From: Bradyrhizobium erythrophlei
GTDB taxonomy: Bacteria; Pseudomonadota; Alphaproteobacteria; Rhizobiales; Xanthobacteraceae
Assembly: GCF_900142985.1 (NCBI RefSeq)
Contig: NZ_LT670849.1
Span: 5,534,501-5,598,500, forward strand
DNA length: 64,000 nt
Direction: 5' to 3'
Part shown: positions 48,091 to 58,279 of the stretch, piece by piece
How the letters are laid out: every line of letters starts with the position of its first letter
How positions within the stretch are numbered: position 1 is the stretch's first letter
Translations under genes and position numbers: made by a program
The notes under the pieces: model-generated
What the model saw: only the letters and a program-made list of their open reading frames with translations
Database searches by the model: none
What the model was told of the DNA's origin: nothing

Positions 48091-49089
48091 TCAGTTTCCG
48101 AAACGATCCCGCCAGGCCGGCAACGCGCCGGGCAGTGGCAGGGCTGCGGCGGCATGGACGCCGCGGGCAATCGCGCGCGCCACGACGTTGGCCGCGACCA
48201 TGCCGAGCTCGGTGAGACCGATCAGCGGATCGATCGTACGCTCGCCCGTCGCTGCCGCAAACAGCACGTCGCCATCCATCGGGGCATGCACGGGATAGAT
48301 CGCGCGGGCAAACCCCGTCTGCGCAATCATCGCCAGCCGCTTGGCCTGGGTCTTGGTGAGTGCGGCATCGGTGACGACCACGGCGAGGGTCGTGTTCTCG
48401 ACGGCGGTTGCCGCAGGTCCGCCCTTGATGCGCATTGTCAGCATGTCCGGCGTAAACGTTTCAGGCAAACCGCGTCCGCCATATTCGCCGTCAACTTCAA
48501 AAGGCGCGGCCCAGAACCACGGTCCGTCGCCGACCGTGACGGTGCCGAGCGCATTGACCACGACGAGTGCGGCGACCTTCACGCCATCCGAGGTTTGGGC
48601 GGAAGCCGAACCGAGCCCGCCTTTGAGGTTTGCGGTCAAGGCGCCGAGGCCGGCGCCAACGCTGCCGAGCGTAAAGCTCGTTGCGGCTGAGGCCGCCGCG
48701 GCGTAGCCGAGATCGCGGTAGGGCGCAAAGCGGCCCCAGTCCTTGTTGCCGCCGTTGAGCAGATCAAAGCAGATCGCGCCGGGCACGATCGGAATCACGG
48801 CGCCGCGAACATTGAGGCCGCGGCCCTGTTCGGTAAGCCAGGCCTGCACGCCGCCGCCGGCCTCGAGCCCGAAGGCCGAACCACCGGACAGCGCAATCGC
48901 GTCGATCCGCTCCACGGTGTTGGCGAGGTCGAGCAGGGCGCCTTCACGGGTGCCGGGGCCGCCGCCGCGCACGTCCATCGCGGCGACCATTGGCTGGTTG
49001 AAGACAACAGCCGTGACGCCGGAGGCGAGGGTCATGTCGCCGGCGTGGCCGACGCGAACGCCCGCGATATCGGTAAGAAGATTGTTCAT
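48091..49089 (-). CDS. P1 (S58) family peptidase, DmpA-like
   Basis: 332 residues. N-terminal nucleophile family of self-processing aminopeptidases. ITDIAGVRVGHA at the start, VDGEYGGRGLPETFTPD, LSGGSAFGLEAGGGVQAWL and a putative autocleavage region NLKGGLGSASAQTSDGVKV (a Gly-Ser junction near residue 175) are consistent with this family; the exact nucleophile was not proven. Members release N-terminal beta- or D-amino acids. It is 7 bp after the hybrid histidine kinase gene and may be its co-transcript. Confidence 0.88.
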   Translation of the reverse strand: MNNLLTDIAGVRVGHAGDMTLASGVTAVVFNQPMVAAMDVRGGGPGTREGALLDLANTVERIDAIALSGGSAFGLEAGGGVQAWLTEQGRGLNVRGAVIPIVPGAICFDLLNGGNKDWGRFAPYRDLGYAAAASAATSFTLGSVGAGLGALTANLKGGLGSASAQTSDGVKVAALVVVNALGTVTVGDGPWFWAAPFEVDGEYGGRGLPETFTPDMLTMRIKGGPAATAVENTTLAVVVTDAALTKTQAKRLAMIAQTGFARAIYPVHAPMDGDVLFAAATGERTIDPLIGLTELGMVAANVVARAIARGVHAAAALPLPGALPAWRDRFGN

Positions 49090-49096
49090 CGGGACA

Positions 49097-51904
49097 CTAG
49101 CTCTTCAACGCCAGGCGGATCATGCGCGCCAGATCGGATTTCCGATAGGGCTTTGCGAGCAGAAGCACGCCGGTATCGAGGCGACCATGATGCACGATGG
49201 CGTTTTCGGTATAGCCTGACGTGAACAGCGTCTTCAATCCCGGACGCCGCACGATCGCGGTATCGACGAGCTGGCGGCCATTCATCGAACCGGGCATGAT
49301 GACGTCGGTAAAGAGAAGATCGATATGTTTGGGGCCATCGATGATATCGAGGGCCTCGGAGGCCCGGCTGGCCTCGAGCGTCTTGTAGCCCAGGCTTTGG
49401 ATCTGGGTGATGACGTAGCGACGGACCAGCGTGTCGTCTTCAACGACGAGGATCGTCTCGTGGCCACCTTCGATGCTCATCGAAGCGAGCGATTCCACAG
49501 GTGTATCCGACAGTCCGGTGGCGCGCGGCAGGTAGATTTTCACCGTGGTGCCGTGGCCGACCTCGCTGTAAATCTTGATGTGGCCATTCGACTGCTTGAC
49601 GAAGCCGAACACCATGCTCAGGCCGAGACCCGTTCCCTTGCCGACTTCCTTGGTGGTGAAGAAAGGGTCGAACACCCGCTCCAGATTTTCGGGCGAGATG
49701 CCGCTACCGGTGTCGCTCACGGCGAGCATGACATAGTTGCCGACCGACACGTCCCTGTTCATCGCGACATAGCCGTCGTCAAGATGGACATTACTGGTCT
49801 CGACCACGAGCGTGCCGCCGGACGGCATGGCGTCACGGGCGTTCAGCGAGAGATTCAGGATGGCCGTGGTGAGCTGGTTCGGATCGACCAGCGCAGGCCA
49901 TGAATCCTGCGCGAGTTGCGGGTTGATCTGGATCTGCTCGCCGAGCGTCGGCCGCAACAGCTTGATGGTGTCGACAACCAGCGTGTTGACGTCGATCTCA
50001 CGCGGTTGCAGCGGCTGCCTGCGTGCAAAAGCCAGCAAGTGTTTCGTGAGACTGGCACCGCGTTCGGCCGCATCGTCGATCATTCTGGCGATCGCCGACA
50101 TCTGAGGGTCGTTGGCCACGGCGTCGGAGAGAATGCCGATCGTGCCGGTGATGACGGTCAAAATGTTGTTGAAGTCGTGAGCGACGCCTCCGGTCAATTG
50201 ACCGACGGCGTCCATTTTCTGCACCTGGCGCAGCTGAGCTTCGGCGGCCTGCTTTTCGGTGAGATCGCGGCCGACGAAGAAATGGCGGCGAACGGGTTCC
50301 GACCAAGTTCCCATCCAGCTCAGGTTCACCGCATGCCCATCCTTGTGGAGATAGCGGGTTTCGAAGTTGCGCATCAGGTGACCGCGCCGGGCCGAACGCA
50401 TCTCCTGCCGCGTGCTGTCGAGGTCGTCGGGATGGATAAACTCGGTCGCGCTGTGCCCGACCATTTCGTCCGGCCTTATTCCCAGGATCGCCATCGAGCT
50501 CGGGCTGACCTGGACGAACGTTCCCTTGGTGTCGGTGACCAGGATGAGGTCCTGCGAGGTCTCGAAGATGCGTTGCCGCTCCTCGATCTCCTGGGTCAGC
50601 GCCGCCTGGGTACGCTGGCTCTCGGTGATATCGCGTGCGATCTTCGAAGCGCCGATGATCTCGCCTGAAATAGAATGCAGGGGCGAGATCGAAAGCGAAA
50701 CGGTCACGAGCTTGCCGTCGCGGGTCTTTCGCGTGGTCTCGTGATGAGCGATGGTCTCGCCCCGGCCGACGCGCGCGAGAATGTCGCGCAGCTCCGCAAG
50801 CAATTCAGGCGGAGCGATAAGGTCGACGTGCTCGCCGATGGCCTCGACCGCCGTATATCCAAACAGCCGTTCGGCGGCGGGATTCCAGCCGGTGATGGTG
50901 CCGTCGAGCGCTTGGGTGATGATGGCGTCGTTGGAGGACTCCACCACGGCGCTGAACAGCTTTTCGCGCTCGCCATGGCGCCGTTGCTCGGAGGCGCTCT
51001 CGCGACGCAAGGCATAGAGCAGGCGCGACAGCCGGGCCTGCAGGTTGATGTTTTGCAGCAGCAGCACCGCCAGCACGAAGCAGGCGGCGAACAGCCCATA
51101 GACACGGCCGATATAGAAGCCGAAGTCGAACCGCCCGGCGTTGAGCAAAGCCGAGGACGCGATGTCGAGCAGCCAGGCGTACAGCACCACCATGATCCAG
51201 ACGTCGAGCACCGAATGTGGCCTTCGCAGCCATAGAACGACCAGGGCTGCAAAGTTCAGGAGCAAAACGCCCAGGGCCGTGCCATAAAGCGCCGGCCGAT
51301 AGGCCGCGCTATAGAGCGCCGGACTGTTTCCCTTGGCGTCAAGCAGTGCCGGCAGCAGGTTGTGCAGCTCCGTCACCGCGTAAACTGCCAGTGCCATAGC
51401 GGCAAAGACCGCAATGATGCTCCAGACGATTGCTTCCGTGACCGACCCCTTGATTTCGCGGCCACCGCCTTTGCCCTTGTAGGCGGCGTAGCCGAGCACG
51501 AAGAGCGGGAAGCCGCCGTGCCAGACCATGTAAAGCCAGGCGGTGGTCTGTTGCCCTGCGTTAAACAGGCCGGTGGGGGTGAGCAGATTCGGGAAGGTGA
51601 GGGCGTGAACGACCGCCGCAACTGCGGTGAATAGATATCCGCAGGCAAGCACCAGGAGGGCCCGCGTCCGCAGCAGCGAAAATTGGGAGAGCAGAAGGAC
51701 CGTGGTGATCAGATCGTTGATCGCCAGCGCCGATTGGTAGCTGGCGACAAATGCCGGAACCGGCGGCAGCTGCACCCGCGAGAAAGGAAGGGTGACCCCA
51801 AAGAAAATCGTCGAGACGATGACGACGCCAAGGGCAATGGTGCGGTCGCGAGAGGTGGCAGGCAGCGTCGAAAGAAAAATATTGCGGTCGTCGCCTGCTT
51901 CCAC
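49097..51904 (-). CDS. MASE4 hybrid sensor histidine kinase with receiver
   Basis: 935 residues. An N-terminal MASE4 membrane sensor lies at about 20-290, with eight or so helices and the hallmarks [28 protein letters not shown] and [16 protein letters not shown] domains follow at about 313-430 ([19 protein letters not shown]) and 443-555. HisKA is at about 565-635, with His576 in [16 protein letters not shown]. HATPase is at about 675-795 ([31 protein letters not shown]). A C-terminal receiver at about 817-930 has Asp867 in [11 protein letters not shown] single-domain receiver gene lies 269 bp 5' of its start, beyond double-hairpin repeat copy C. Confidence 0.94.
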   Translation of the reverse strand: MEAGDDRNIFLSTLPATSRDRTIALGVVIVSTIFFGVTLPFSRVQLPPVPAFVASYQSALAINDLITTVLLLSQFSLLRTRALLVLACGYLFTAVAAVVHALTFPNLLTPTGLFNAGQQTTAWLYMVWHGGFPLFVLGYAAYKGKGGGREIKGSVTEAIVWSIIAVFAAMALAVYAVTELHNLLPALLDAKGNSPALYSAAYRPALYGTALGVLLLNFAALVVLWLRRPHSVLDVWIMVVLYAWLLDIASSALLNAGRFDFGFYIGRVYGLFAACFVLAVLLLQNINLQARLSRLLYALRRESASEQRRHGEREKLFSAVVESSNDAIITQALDGTITGWNPAAERLFGYTAVEAIGEHVDLIAPPELLAELRDILARVGRGETIAHHETTRKTRDGKLVTVSLSISPLHSISGEIIGASKIARDITESQRTQAALTQEIEERQRIFETSQDLILVTDTKGTFVQVSPSSMAILGIRPDEMVGHSATEFIHPDDLDSTRQEMRSARRGHLMRNFETRYLHKDGHAVNLSWMGTWSEPVRRHFFVGRDLTEKQAAEAQLRQVQKMDAVGQLTGGVAHDFNNILTVITGTIGILSDAVANDPQMSAIARMIDDAAERGASLTKHLLAFARRQPLQPREIDVNTLVVDTIKLLRPTLGEQIQINPQLAQDSWPALVDPNQLTTAILNLSLNARDAMPSGGTLVVETSNVHLDDGYVAMNRDVSVGNYVMLAVSDTGSGISPENLERVFDPFFTTKEVGKGTGLGLSMVFGFVKQSNGHIKIYSEVGHGTTVKIYLPRATGLSDTPVESLASMSIEGGHETILVVEDDTLVRRYVITQIQSLGYKTLEASRASEALDIIDGPKHIDLLFTDVIMPGSMNGRQLVDTAIVRRPGLKTLFTSGYTENAIVHHGRLDTGVLLLAKPYRKSDLARMIRLALKS

Positions 51905-51924
51905 CTTGGTCTCCTGCCCCTCTT

Positions 51925-52093
51925 CTAGTGGTCCAATTCTAACATTCGCGTCCCTTCTCAGCGACCGCTTTTGCGAATCTTAGAATTAGAAGGACCACCA
52001 GCAAATATAAGTTTCTCGTGGAGTTTTGGATTAGACATTCGCTTGACGAGCGCACGGCCAGGTGGGTAGCGAATGTCAAATCCACTCCACCAG
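51925..52093 (-). repeat. Double-hairpin repeat, copy C (inverted relative to A)
   Basis: Hairpin a: CTAGTGGTCC and AATTCTAACATTCGC pair with GCGAATCTTAGAATT and GGACCACCAG, with AGA bulged on the right arm. Hairpin b: CGTGGAG, TTT bulge, TGGATTAGACATTCGC against GCGAATGTCAAATCCA and CTCCACCAG. The spacer reads AAATATAAGTTTCT, again the reverse complement of copy A. Its loop inside hairpin b matches that of copy D at about 20 of 26 positions when oriented alike. It lies between the hybrid kinase and receiver genes. Confidence 0.88.
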
Positions 52094-52173
52094 CGGCTTG
52101 TACTTGATGGGACTCGTGCCCATCCGCCGCGTCGCCCCGCCAGCGCAACGCAGTAGCTGGTCTCATATTGTCC

Positions 52174-52614
52174 CTATTGCCGTTCGGAGGGAATGCCCGC
52201 CGGGACTTTTCCGTGCAGGCCGGGCAAGACCTGTGAGCTCGACAGGCTGCCATTGACCACGGCCAGCAGTTCGGACGGCTTGAACGGCTTTTGCAGGCTT
52301 GAAACCGCACCTAACCGTGTCGCCATGTGCAGGAAGTCCGGCGCATGTTCCGACGCGAGACTGAACTGCTGTCCGGAAATCACGATCACAGGCATGTCCG
52401 GCCGCGACTGATGCACTTGCTTCATCGTTTCAAAACCGTCCATGCCGGGCATGAAGATATCGACGATCAAGAGGTCGAAGCCCTGCTTTTCGATGAGTTG
52501 CAGGCCGGTGCGACTGTTGTCGACGGCCTCGACCGTATGGCTAGCGCGCTCAAGCAGGATCTTCATCGTCGTAAGAACCGCCCGGTCGTCATCGATGACG
52601 AGAATGCTCGCCAT
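52174..52614 (-). CDS. Single-domain response regulator
   Basis: 146 residues from the ATG at 52614 with GAGGAAG ribosome site; the longer frame adds 15 residues. It is a receiver domain only: MASILVIDDDRAVLTTMKILLERA (acidic pocket D8-D10), phosphoacceptor Asp52 in LLIVDIFMPGMDGF, VIVISGQQ (Ser as the T/S switch) and Lys in LQKPFKPSELLAVV. No output domain is present, and a short 30-residue tail follows. It is probably a phosphorelay partner of the nearby hybrid kinase (inference). Confidence 0.9.
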   Translation of the reverse strand: MASILVIDDDRAVLTTMKILLERASHTVEAVDNSRTGLQLIEKQGFDLLIVDIFMPGMDGFETMKQVHQSRPDMPVIVISGQQFSLASEHAPDFLHMATRLGAVSSLQKPFKPSELLAVVNGSLSSSQVLPGLHGKVPAGIPSERQ

Positions 52615-52828
52615 GACTTCCTCTTCGATGGACTTCTCCAAAGGAATTCGTCCGTTCAACCGAAGGGTTACATGAATTTTGATTCAGGCCAAGGTCGATA
52701 TGGCCGCCAAGGCCCTGATTGGTTGACGGCAACTTACTGCGCCGCCGAAAATTGCGGATCAGGCCGGCTCGTGGGGATATGCCTTAACCGTGGAACTCAA
52801 TTCTGGCTCCTGGTCTGCCCGAACGAAA

Positions 52829-52850
52829 ACGCCCCGGCGAACCGGGGCGT
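52829..52850 (-). terminator. Intrinsic terminator after the livK-like gene
   Basis: On the minus strand ACGCCCCGGTTCGCCGGGGCG is followed by TTTTCG. Strong 9-bp stem about 48 bp beyond the stop of the substrate-binding-protein gene. Confidence 0.8.
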
Positions 52851-52897
52851 CAGGGCAAGTTGCGGACGACGGGCCGTTCGAGCCCATCAAATGACGC

Positions 52898-54016
52898 TTA
52901 TGAACCTTTGGGGTTGATCTCGCTGTAGCCGCCCTTGGAATCCCACTTATAGACCACGTAGTCGATCTGCTTGATGTCGCCCTTGGCGTCGAATTCGAGC
53001 TTGCCGATCACCGTGTCCCAGGAACCGGCCTTGATCACATCCATGACCTTCTTCGGGTCGATCGTGCCGGCCTTGGCTACCGCCTGTGTCCACACCTGCA
53101 TCGCGGCGTAGGTGTAGAGGGTGTAGCCTTCGGGATCGATGTTATTCGCCTTGAACTTCTCGACGATCGCTTTCGCGGTCGGCTTGTTGCGCGGGTCGGG
53201 ACCGAAGGTGAACAACGTTCCTTCGCCGGCCGGTCCGGTGATGGACGCGAACTCCTTGTCGGCGAGCGCGTCGCCCGCCATCAGCACGGTCTGCATGCCC
53301 TGGTCGCGCATCTGGCGCACGATCAGGCCGGATTCCTGATGGTAGCCGCCGACATAGACCAGATCGATGTTCTCGCGCTTCATGCGTGAGACGATCGCGG
53401 TGAAGTCCTTGTCGCCCTTGTTGTAGGACTCGAACATCTTTTCGGTGAAGCCTGCCTTGTTGAGCGCCTTCTTGGTCTCGTCGGCAAGGCCTTTGCCGTA
53501 GGTGGTCTTGTCGTTGAGGATGGCGACGTTCTTGCCTTTGTAGAACTTCGCGATGTAGTCCGCCGCGACCAGGCCCTGCTGATCATCGCGGCCGCAGACG
53601 CGCGCGACGTTCCAGAGCTTGCGTTCGGTGAACAGCGGATTGGTCGAGGCCGGCGTAATCTGCAACACGTTGCCGTCGGCGTAGGCTTCAGAGGCCGGGA
53701 TCGACGACGACGAGCAGTAGTGGCCCATCACGAAAGGGATCTTGGCGCTGGCGAATTTTTCGGCGACCGAGCGAGCCTGCTTCGGATCGCAGGCGTCGTC
53801 GCCGACTTCCAGCACCAGTTTCTTGCCAAGCACGCCGCCGGCGGCATTGAGGTCCTTCACGGCCTGGTCGGCGCCATTCTTCATCTGCCGGCCGAAGGCG
53901 GATTCGCCGCCGGTCATCGGGCCCGCCACGGCGACGGTAACGTCTTGCGCAAACGCTGCCGTCGACAGCGCCAGCGTAGCGCCGATTGCCAGGCCAAAAA
54001 GCTTGATTGATTTCAT
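52898..54016 (-). CDS. Branched-chain amino acid ABC transporter substrate-binding protein
   Basis: 372 residues from the ATG at 54016 (GAGG ribosome site). A signal peptide MKSIKLFGLAIGATLALSTAAFA precedes the mature QDVTVAVAGPMTGGESAFGRQMKNGADQAVKDLNAAGG. The fold is periplasmic-binding type I: LVLEVGDDACDPKQARSVAEKFASAKIPFVMGHYCSSSSIPASE, then YVGGYHQESGLIVRQMRDQG and the C-terminal DAKGDIKQIDYVVYKWDSKGGY. Amino acids of the Leu/Ile/Val type are the probable ligands. It is downstream of livHMGF on the same strand with a 131-bp gap, and a terminator follows. Confidence 0.93.
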   Translation of the reverse strand: MKSIKLFGLAIGATLALSTAAFAQDVTVAVAGPMTGGESAFGRQMKNGADQAVKDLNAAGGVLGKKLVLEVGDDACDPKQARSVAEKFASAKIPFVMGHYCSSSSIPASEAYADGNVLQITPASTNPLFTERKLWNVARVCGRDDQQGLVAADYIAKFYKGKNVAILNDKTTYGKGLADETKKALNKAGFTEKMFESYNKGDKDFTAIVSRMKRENIDLVYVGGYHQESGLIVRQMRDQGMQTVLMAGDALADKEFASITGPAGEGTLFTFGPDPRNKPTAKAIVEKFKANNIDPEGYTLYTYAAMQVWTQAVAKAGTIDPKKVMDVIKAGSWDTVIGKLEFDAKGDIKQIDYVVYKWDSKGGYSEINPKGS

Positions 54017-54147
54017 GAGAGATCCTCTCGGGTCGTTCGCCAGGGATTGTAGCGGCATTGTCGGCTGATTTTACGGCGAAGTCATCGGGAAATTTGAGCA
54101 GCCGGGACGTCGATTTGCCCTGTTTGCATGCCGCTGGTTGCCACTGG

Positions 54148-54891
54148 TTAATGCCGTCCGCCTTCGAGATAGGCGGCGCGGATTTCCGGGCGCTGCAACA
54201 GTTCCGCGCCTGTTCCCCGAAGCGTAATCAGGCCGTTGACCATGACATAAGCGCGATGGGCGAGTTTCAGCGCGTGGTTGGCGTTCTGTTCGACGATCAG
54301 AACGGTGAGGCCGTCCTGCCGGTTGAGGGTGCGGATCGCATCGAAAATCTGGCGGGTGATCAGCGGCGCTAGCCCAAGCGACGGCTCGTCGAGCAGAAGC
54401 AGGCGTGGGCGGCTCATCAGCGCGCGTCCGATCGCCAGCATCTGTTGTTCGCCGCCGGAAAGCGTACCGCCGCGCTGGGTCAACCGTTCCTGCAGTCGCG
54501 GAAACAGCGCCAGCACGCGGTCGAGGCCGTCCCTACGTTCAGCCTCGCTGCAATCGGTGGCATCGGCCCCCATTTGCAGGTTTTCCGCCACACTCATCCG
54601 CGGAAAGATGCGGCGTCCTTCGGGCGACTGTGCGATGCGCAGCCGCGCGATCTCATGGGTGGGAACGCCCGTGATATCGCGGCCGTCGAACAGGATCTGG
54701 CCGGTGCGCGCCTTCGGCCGCCCGAAGATCGTCATCATCAGCGTCGACTTGCCAGCGCCGTTGGCGCCGATCAGGGCGACGATTTCGCCAGGCGCAATGT
54801 CGAGGTCGACGCCCTTGAGCGCTTCGATCTTGCCATAGGCGGCGCGAAGGTCGCGGATCGCGAGCAGGGGCGAGACAGACGTTGCGGTCAT
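54148..54891 (-). CDS. livF: Branched-chain amino acid ABC transporter ATP-binding protein LivF
   Basis: 247 residues. Walker A GANGAGKSTLMMTIFG, Q-loop region, signature LSGGEQQMLAIGRALM, Walker B LLLLDEPSLGLAPLITRQIFD, and switch His region VLIVEQNANHAL (the usual EQN). Starts LLAIRDLRAAYGKIEALKGVDLDI. It overlaps livG by 4 bp. Confidence 0.94.
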   Translation of the reverse strand: MTATSVSPLLAIRDLRAAYGKIEALKGVDLDIAPGEIVALIGANGAGKSTLMMTIFGRPKARTGQILFDGRDITGVPTHEIARLRIAQSPEGRRIFPRMSVAENLQMGADATDCSEAERRDGLDRVLALFPRLQERLTQRGGTLSGGEQQMLAIGRALMSRPRLLLLDEPSLGLAPLITRQIFDAIRTLNRQDGLTVLIVEQNANHALKLAHRAYVMVNGLITLRGTGAELLQRPEIRAAYLEGGRH

Positions 54892-55718
54892 GGGCTGCTC
54901 TCCATGACGGCGGCGGCTTCCTGTTCGTCGGCGCCGAGATAGGCCGCGATCACCTTCGGATTGTCGCGGACATCCCGCGGCGCGCCTTCGGCGATCTTCA
55001 CGCCGTAATCCATCACCACGATGTGGTCGGAGATTTCCATGACAACCGACATGTCATGCTCGATCAAAAGGATCGAGGTGCCCTGGTCGCGGATCGAGAG
55101 CAACAACTCGCTCAAGCCGGCACTTTCGCGCGCATTCAAGCCGGCGGCCGGCTCATCGAGGCATAGCAATGCCGGCCCGGTGCACATCGCACGCGCGATC
55201 TCGAGACGGCGCTGATCGCCGTAAGGCAGATTGCCGGCAGCGTCGTCCGCTCGCTCCAAGAGATCGATCCGCTCCAGCCACTGCTTGGCCTGATCGATCG
55301 CGTGGGTTTCGGCGGCCCGGTAGGACGGCGCGCCGATCAGGCCGAGAAAGGTAAAGCCCGAGGCCAGCATCAGCGCATTGTGCTGGGCCACCATCAGGTT
55401 TTCGAGCGCGGTCATGCCGGGAAACAGGCGGATGTTCTGAAAGGTGCGCGCGACCTTCGCCTGCTTGGAGATCCGGAAATCGTTCAGCCGCTCGAGGGCG
55501 AAGTTGCGGCCGTCATCATGCGTGAGGCGGATGGCGCCCGAGGTCGGCTTGTAGAATCCGGTGGTGCAATTGAAAACGGTGGTCTTGCCGGCGCCGTTCG
55601 GTCCGATCAGCGCGGTGATCTTGTGACGCTGCGCGGAGAACGAGAGATCGTTGACGGCGACCACGCCGCCAAAGCGCATGGTCAGGCCTTCGACCTCGAG
55701 GATGGTTTCGCCGCTCAT
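54888..55718 (-). CDS. livG: Branched-chain amino acid ABC transporter ATP-binding protein LivG
   Basis: 276 residues. LTMRFGGVVAVNDLSFSAQRHKITALIGPNGAGKTTVFNCTTGFYKP is the LivG N-terminus with Walker A at about 37-45. The characteristic VARTFQNIRLFPGMTALENLMVAQH Q-loop region follows, with LPYGDQRRLEIARAMCTGPALLCLDEPAAGLNARES (signature and Walker B) and ILLIEHDMSVVMEISD. It overlaps livM by 4 bp at its start and livF by 4 bp at its end, indicating translational coupling. Confidence 0.95.
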   Translation of the reverse strand: MSGETILEVEGLTMRFGGVVAVNDLSFSAQRHKITALIGPNGAGKTTVFNCTTGFYKPTSGAIRLTHDDGRNFALERLNDFRISKQAKVARTFQNIRLFPGMTALENLMVAQHNALMLASGFTFLGLIGAPSYRAAETHAIDQAKQWLERIDLLERADDAAGNLPYGDQRRLEIARAMCTGPALLCLDEPAAGLNARESAGLSELLLSIRDQGTSILLIEHDMSVVMEISDHIVVMDYGVKIAEGAPRDVRDNPKVIAAYLGADEQEAAAVMESSP

Positions 55719-57040
55719 CCCCGTCCTTCCCTGGCCAGTTCGGAGGAGATCGCCGTGCTTTGCCGCAGGAAAACCGTCGGCGCGCGATGGCCGATCAGGC
55801 CGCGCGGCCGCCAGATCATCAGAAGCACCATCGCCAGACCGAACACCAGCATGCGGTATTGATCGAACCCGCGAAACAGCTCAAACCCGCCGATCAGCGT
55901 CAGCGCCGCAAGCGCCACCCCAAGCTGCGAGCCCATGCCGCCGAGCACGACGATGGCGAGCACCAGCGCGGATTCCTGGAAGGTGAAGGACTCCGGACTG
56001 ATGAAGCCTTGCCTCGTGGCGAAGAAGGCGCCGGCAAAGCCGCCGAACATCGCGCCGGTCGCAAACGCCGTGAGCTTGGTCGTGGTGATGTTGATGCCGA
56101 GCGCGCGGCAAGCGACTTCATCTTCGCGCAAAGCTTCCCAGGCGCGACCAATCGGCAAACGCCGCAAGCGGATCGTCACCCAGTTGGTGAGAAGGGCCAG
56201 CGCAAGGATCAGGTAGAACAGAAACACGATGCGCTGGGTCGGCGAGAACTCGAAGCCAAGCCGTGCCGCCAGACCATCCTCGCCTGCGGTCAACGGGATG
56301 CCGAACAGCGTCGGCCTCGGGATCGGAGAAATGCCGTTGGGGCCGCCGGTCAGGCTTTGCCAGTTGATGATGACAAGGCGGATGATTTCGCCGAACGCCA
56401 GCGTCACGATGGCGAGATAGTCGCCGCGCAGCCGCAAGACCGGAAAGCCGAGCAGGACGCCCCAGCATGCGGCGAGAACGCCGGCGAGCGGCAGGCAGAT
56501 CCAGAACGACAGCCCGAAATTGGTGGCGAGCAGCGCGTAGGAATAGGCGCCGACGGCGTAGAAGGCGACGTAGCCGAGGTCGAGCAGGCCGGCGAGGCCG
56601 ACCACGACGTTCAGGCCCCAGCCGAGCATCACATAGGTGAGGACCTGGATTCCGGTGTCGATGACATAGCGCTGGTCGTAGAAAACGATCGGCACCGCCA
56701 GCGCGAAGAGCAGAAGTAAGGGCGGGAGCGCGCGTCCGGCGGTTGCGAGCGCGCGTTGCATGGTGGGCGGAAGGCTCCGCGTGGTTCCGACCGGTCCCCA
56801 CCACTGCCGCAACAGTTCAACGACGATGCTGCCGACGAAGACGATGGCGACGATGGAAGCGAGATCGTCGAACCGCGTCCAGTAGATCAGTTGCCCCGTG
56901 GGGCCTGCTTCGGTGCGGATGCCGATCATCAGCGAGAACAGCACCAGTGCGACGAGGGCGCTGATGAAGGATTTCTTGAGGATGAAGACGATGCCTTCGC
57001 GGCGCGAGGCTTGCGTGAGGTCGGTTGCGGCACCCGTCAC
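55715..57040 (-). CDS. livM: Branched-chain amino acid ABC transporter permease LivM
   Basis: 441 residues. An N-terminal region with two helices precedes the conserved permease core of about eight helices: VLTYVMLGWGLNVVVGLAGLLDLGYVAFYAVGAYSYALLA, then LRLRGDYLAIVTLAFGEIIRLVIINW. RAWEALREDEVACRALGINITTTKLTAFATGAMFGGFAGAFFATRQGFISPESFTFQESALVLAIVVLGGMGSQLG is the EAA-like loop region. Partner of LivH in the membrane. Confidence 0.94.
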   Translation of the reverse strand: MTGAATDLTQASRREGIVFILKKSFISALVALVLFSLMIGIRTEAGPTGQLIYWTRFDDLASIVAIVFVGSIVVELLRQWWGPVGTTRSLPPTMQRALATAGRALPPLLLLFALAVPIVFYDQRYVIDTGIQVLTYVMLGWGLNVVVGLAGLLDLGYVAFYAVGAYSYALLATNFGLSFWICLPLAGVLAACWGVLLGFPVLRLRGDYLAIVTLAFGEIIRLVIINWQSLTGGPNGISPIPRPTLFGIPLTAGEDGLAARLGFEFSPTQRIVFLFYLILALALLTNWVTIRLRRLPIGRAWEALREDEVACRALGINITTTKLTAFATGAMFGGFAGAFFATRQGFISPESFTFQESALVLAIVVLGGMGSQLGVALAALTLIGGFELFRGFDQYRMLVFGLAMVLLMIWRPRGLIGHRAPTVFLRQSTAISSELAREGRG

Positions 57041-57051
57041 GCGGTTATCCC

Positions 57052-57966
57052 TTAGACTTTTTCGACTTCGGGGCGACCGAGCAGGCCGGTCGGCAGGAAG
57101 ATCAGAACCACGATCAGGATCGAGAACGCGGCGACGTCTTTATATTCGACCGAGAAATAGGCCGACCACATGGTCTCAATGAGGCCGATCAGAAGTCCGC
57201 CGAGCATCGCGCCGGGCAGCGAGCCGATGCCGCCGAGGACAGCCGCGGTGAACGCCTTGATGCCTGCGACAAAGCCCATGAAGAAATCGACGAGGCCATA
57301 GTAGATCAGGTACATCATGCCGGCGACGGCGGCGAGTGCCGCGCCAATCACGAACGTCATCGAGATGGTGCGATCGACGTCGACACCGAGAAGTGCCGCC
57401 ATGGTCTGATCCTGCTCGCAGGCGCGCATGTCGCGGCCAAGCCGGGTGCGCGACACCAGCCAGGTGAAGATCGCCAGCAGTACAACGGTGGTGAGGACGA
57501 CGATGATCTGCGCATTGGACAGGCGCACCACGAACCCGTCGCGCTCGAGCAGGCTGTAGCCGCCGGTGATGATCGGCGGCACCGGCTTGACGCGTGCGCC
57601 TTGCGAAATCTGCGAGTAGTTGATCAGCACGAACGACATGCCGATCGCCGACAGCATCGGCGCAAGGCGGAAGGAATGCCGCAGCGGCCGATAGGCAATA
57701 CGCTCCACCGTCCAGCCATAGAGCGCGGTAACCGCCATCGACACCAGCAGCACGATCAGAAGCACCAGCGGTATCGCGGTCAGTCCCATCGAGATCAGGA
57801 TCAGGAAGGTGATCAGGGCGATGAAGCCTCCGATCATGAAGATGTCGCCATGGGCGAAATTGATCATGCCGACGATGCCATAGACCATGGTGTAGCCGAT
57901 GGCGATCAGGCCGTAGATCGAACCTAGAACGATGCCGTTGATCAATTGCTGGGCGAAATATTCCAT
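57052..57966 (-). CDS. livH: Branched-chain amino acid ABC transporter permease LivH
   Basis: 304 residues from the ATG at 57966 (MEYFAQQLINGIVLGSIYGLIAIGYTMVYGIVGMINFAHGDIFMIGGF, the LivH hallmark NFAHG). RACEQDQTMAALLGVDVDRTISMTFVIGAALAAVAGMMYLIYYG and GFVAGIKAFTAAVLGGIGSLPGAMLGGLLIGLIETMW complete the permease. The frame extends upstream to 58083 without conservation. First gene of the livHMGF-livK unit; the promoter should lie in 57967-58279, where no gene was found apart from the start of the next. Confidence 0.95.
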   Translation of the reverse strand: MEYFAQQLINGIVLGSIYGLIAIGYTMVYGIVGMINFAHGDIFMIGGFIALITFLILISMGLTAIPLVLLIVLLVSMAVTALYGWTVERIAYRPLRHSFRLAPMLSAIGMSFVLINYSQISQGARVKPVPPIITGGYSLLERDGFVVRLSNAQIIVVLTTVVLLAIFTWLVSRTRLGRDMRACEQDQTMAALLGVDVDRTISMTFVIGAALAAVAGMMYLIYYGLVDFFMGFVAGIKAFTAAVLGGIGSLPGAMLGGLLIGLIETMWSAYFSVEYKDVAAFSILIVVLIFLPTGLLGRPEVEKV

Positions 57967-58279
57967 GCGCTGCCGATCGTTGGCGCATTTTCCGGCAAAA
58001 TGGAACGAGGTTTGCCGCTTTCGAAAATGGCGCTTTTTTCTCCTGACACAGCGAAAGGCTCCGGCAGCCGGACGTCGCGTCACTTTCGTTTTCTAACAGC
58101 GGGAACTTGAGGCGGCAACAGCACTCAAACACGACTTAAGGCCTTGTACAGAGGAAGTTTTCGTGTTGGGCACCGGGGAACCAAGGCCGATAAAACATGC
58201 GCCGGAACAGAGAGTTTCCACGCAACCAAGTCGGGGTTCCCCGGTTGTCTCCTTTGCGACTTGAACAAGGGAGATCGCA

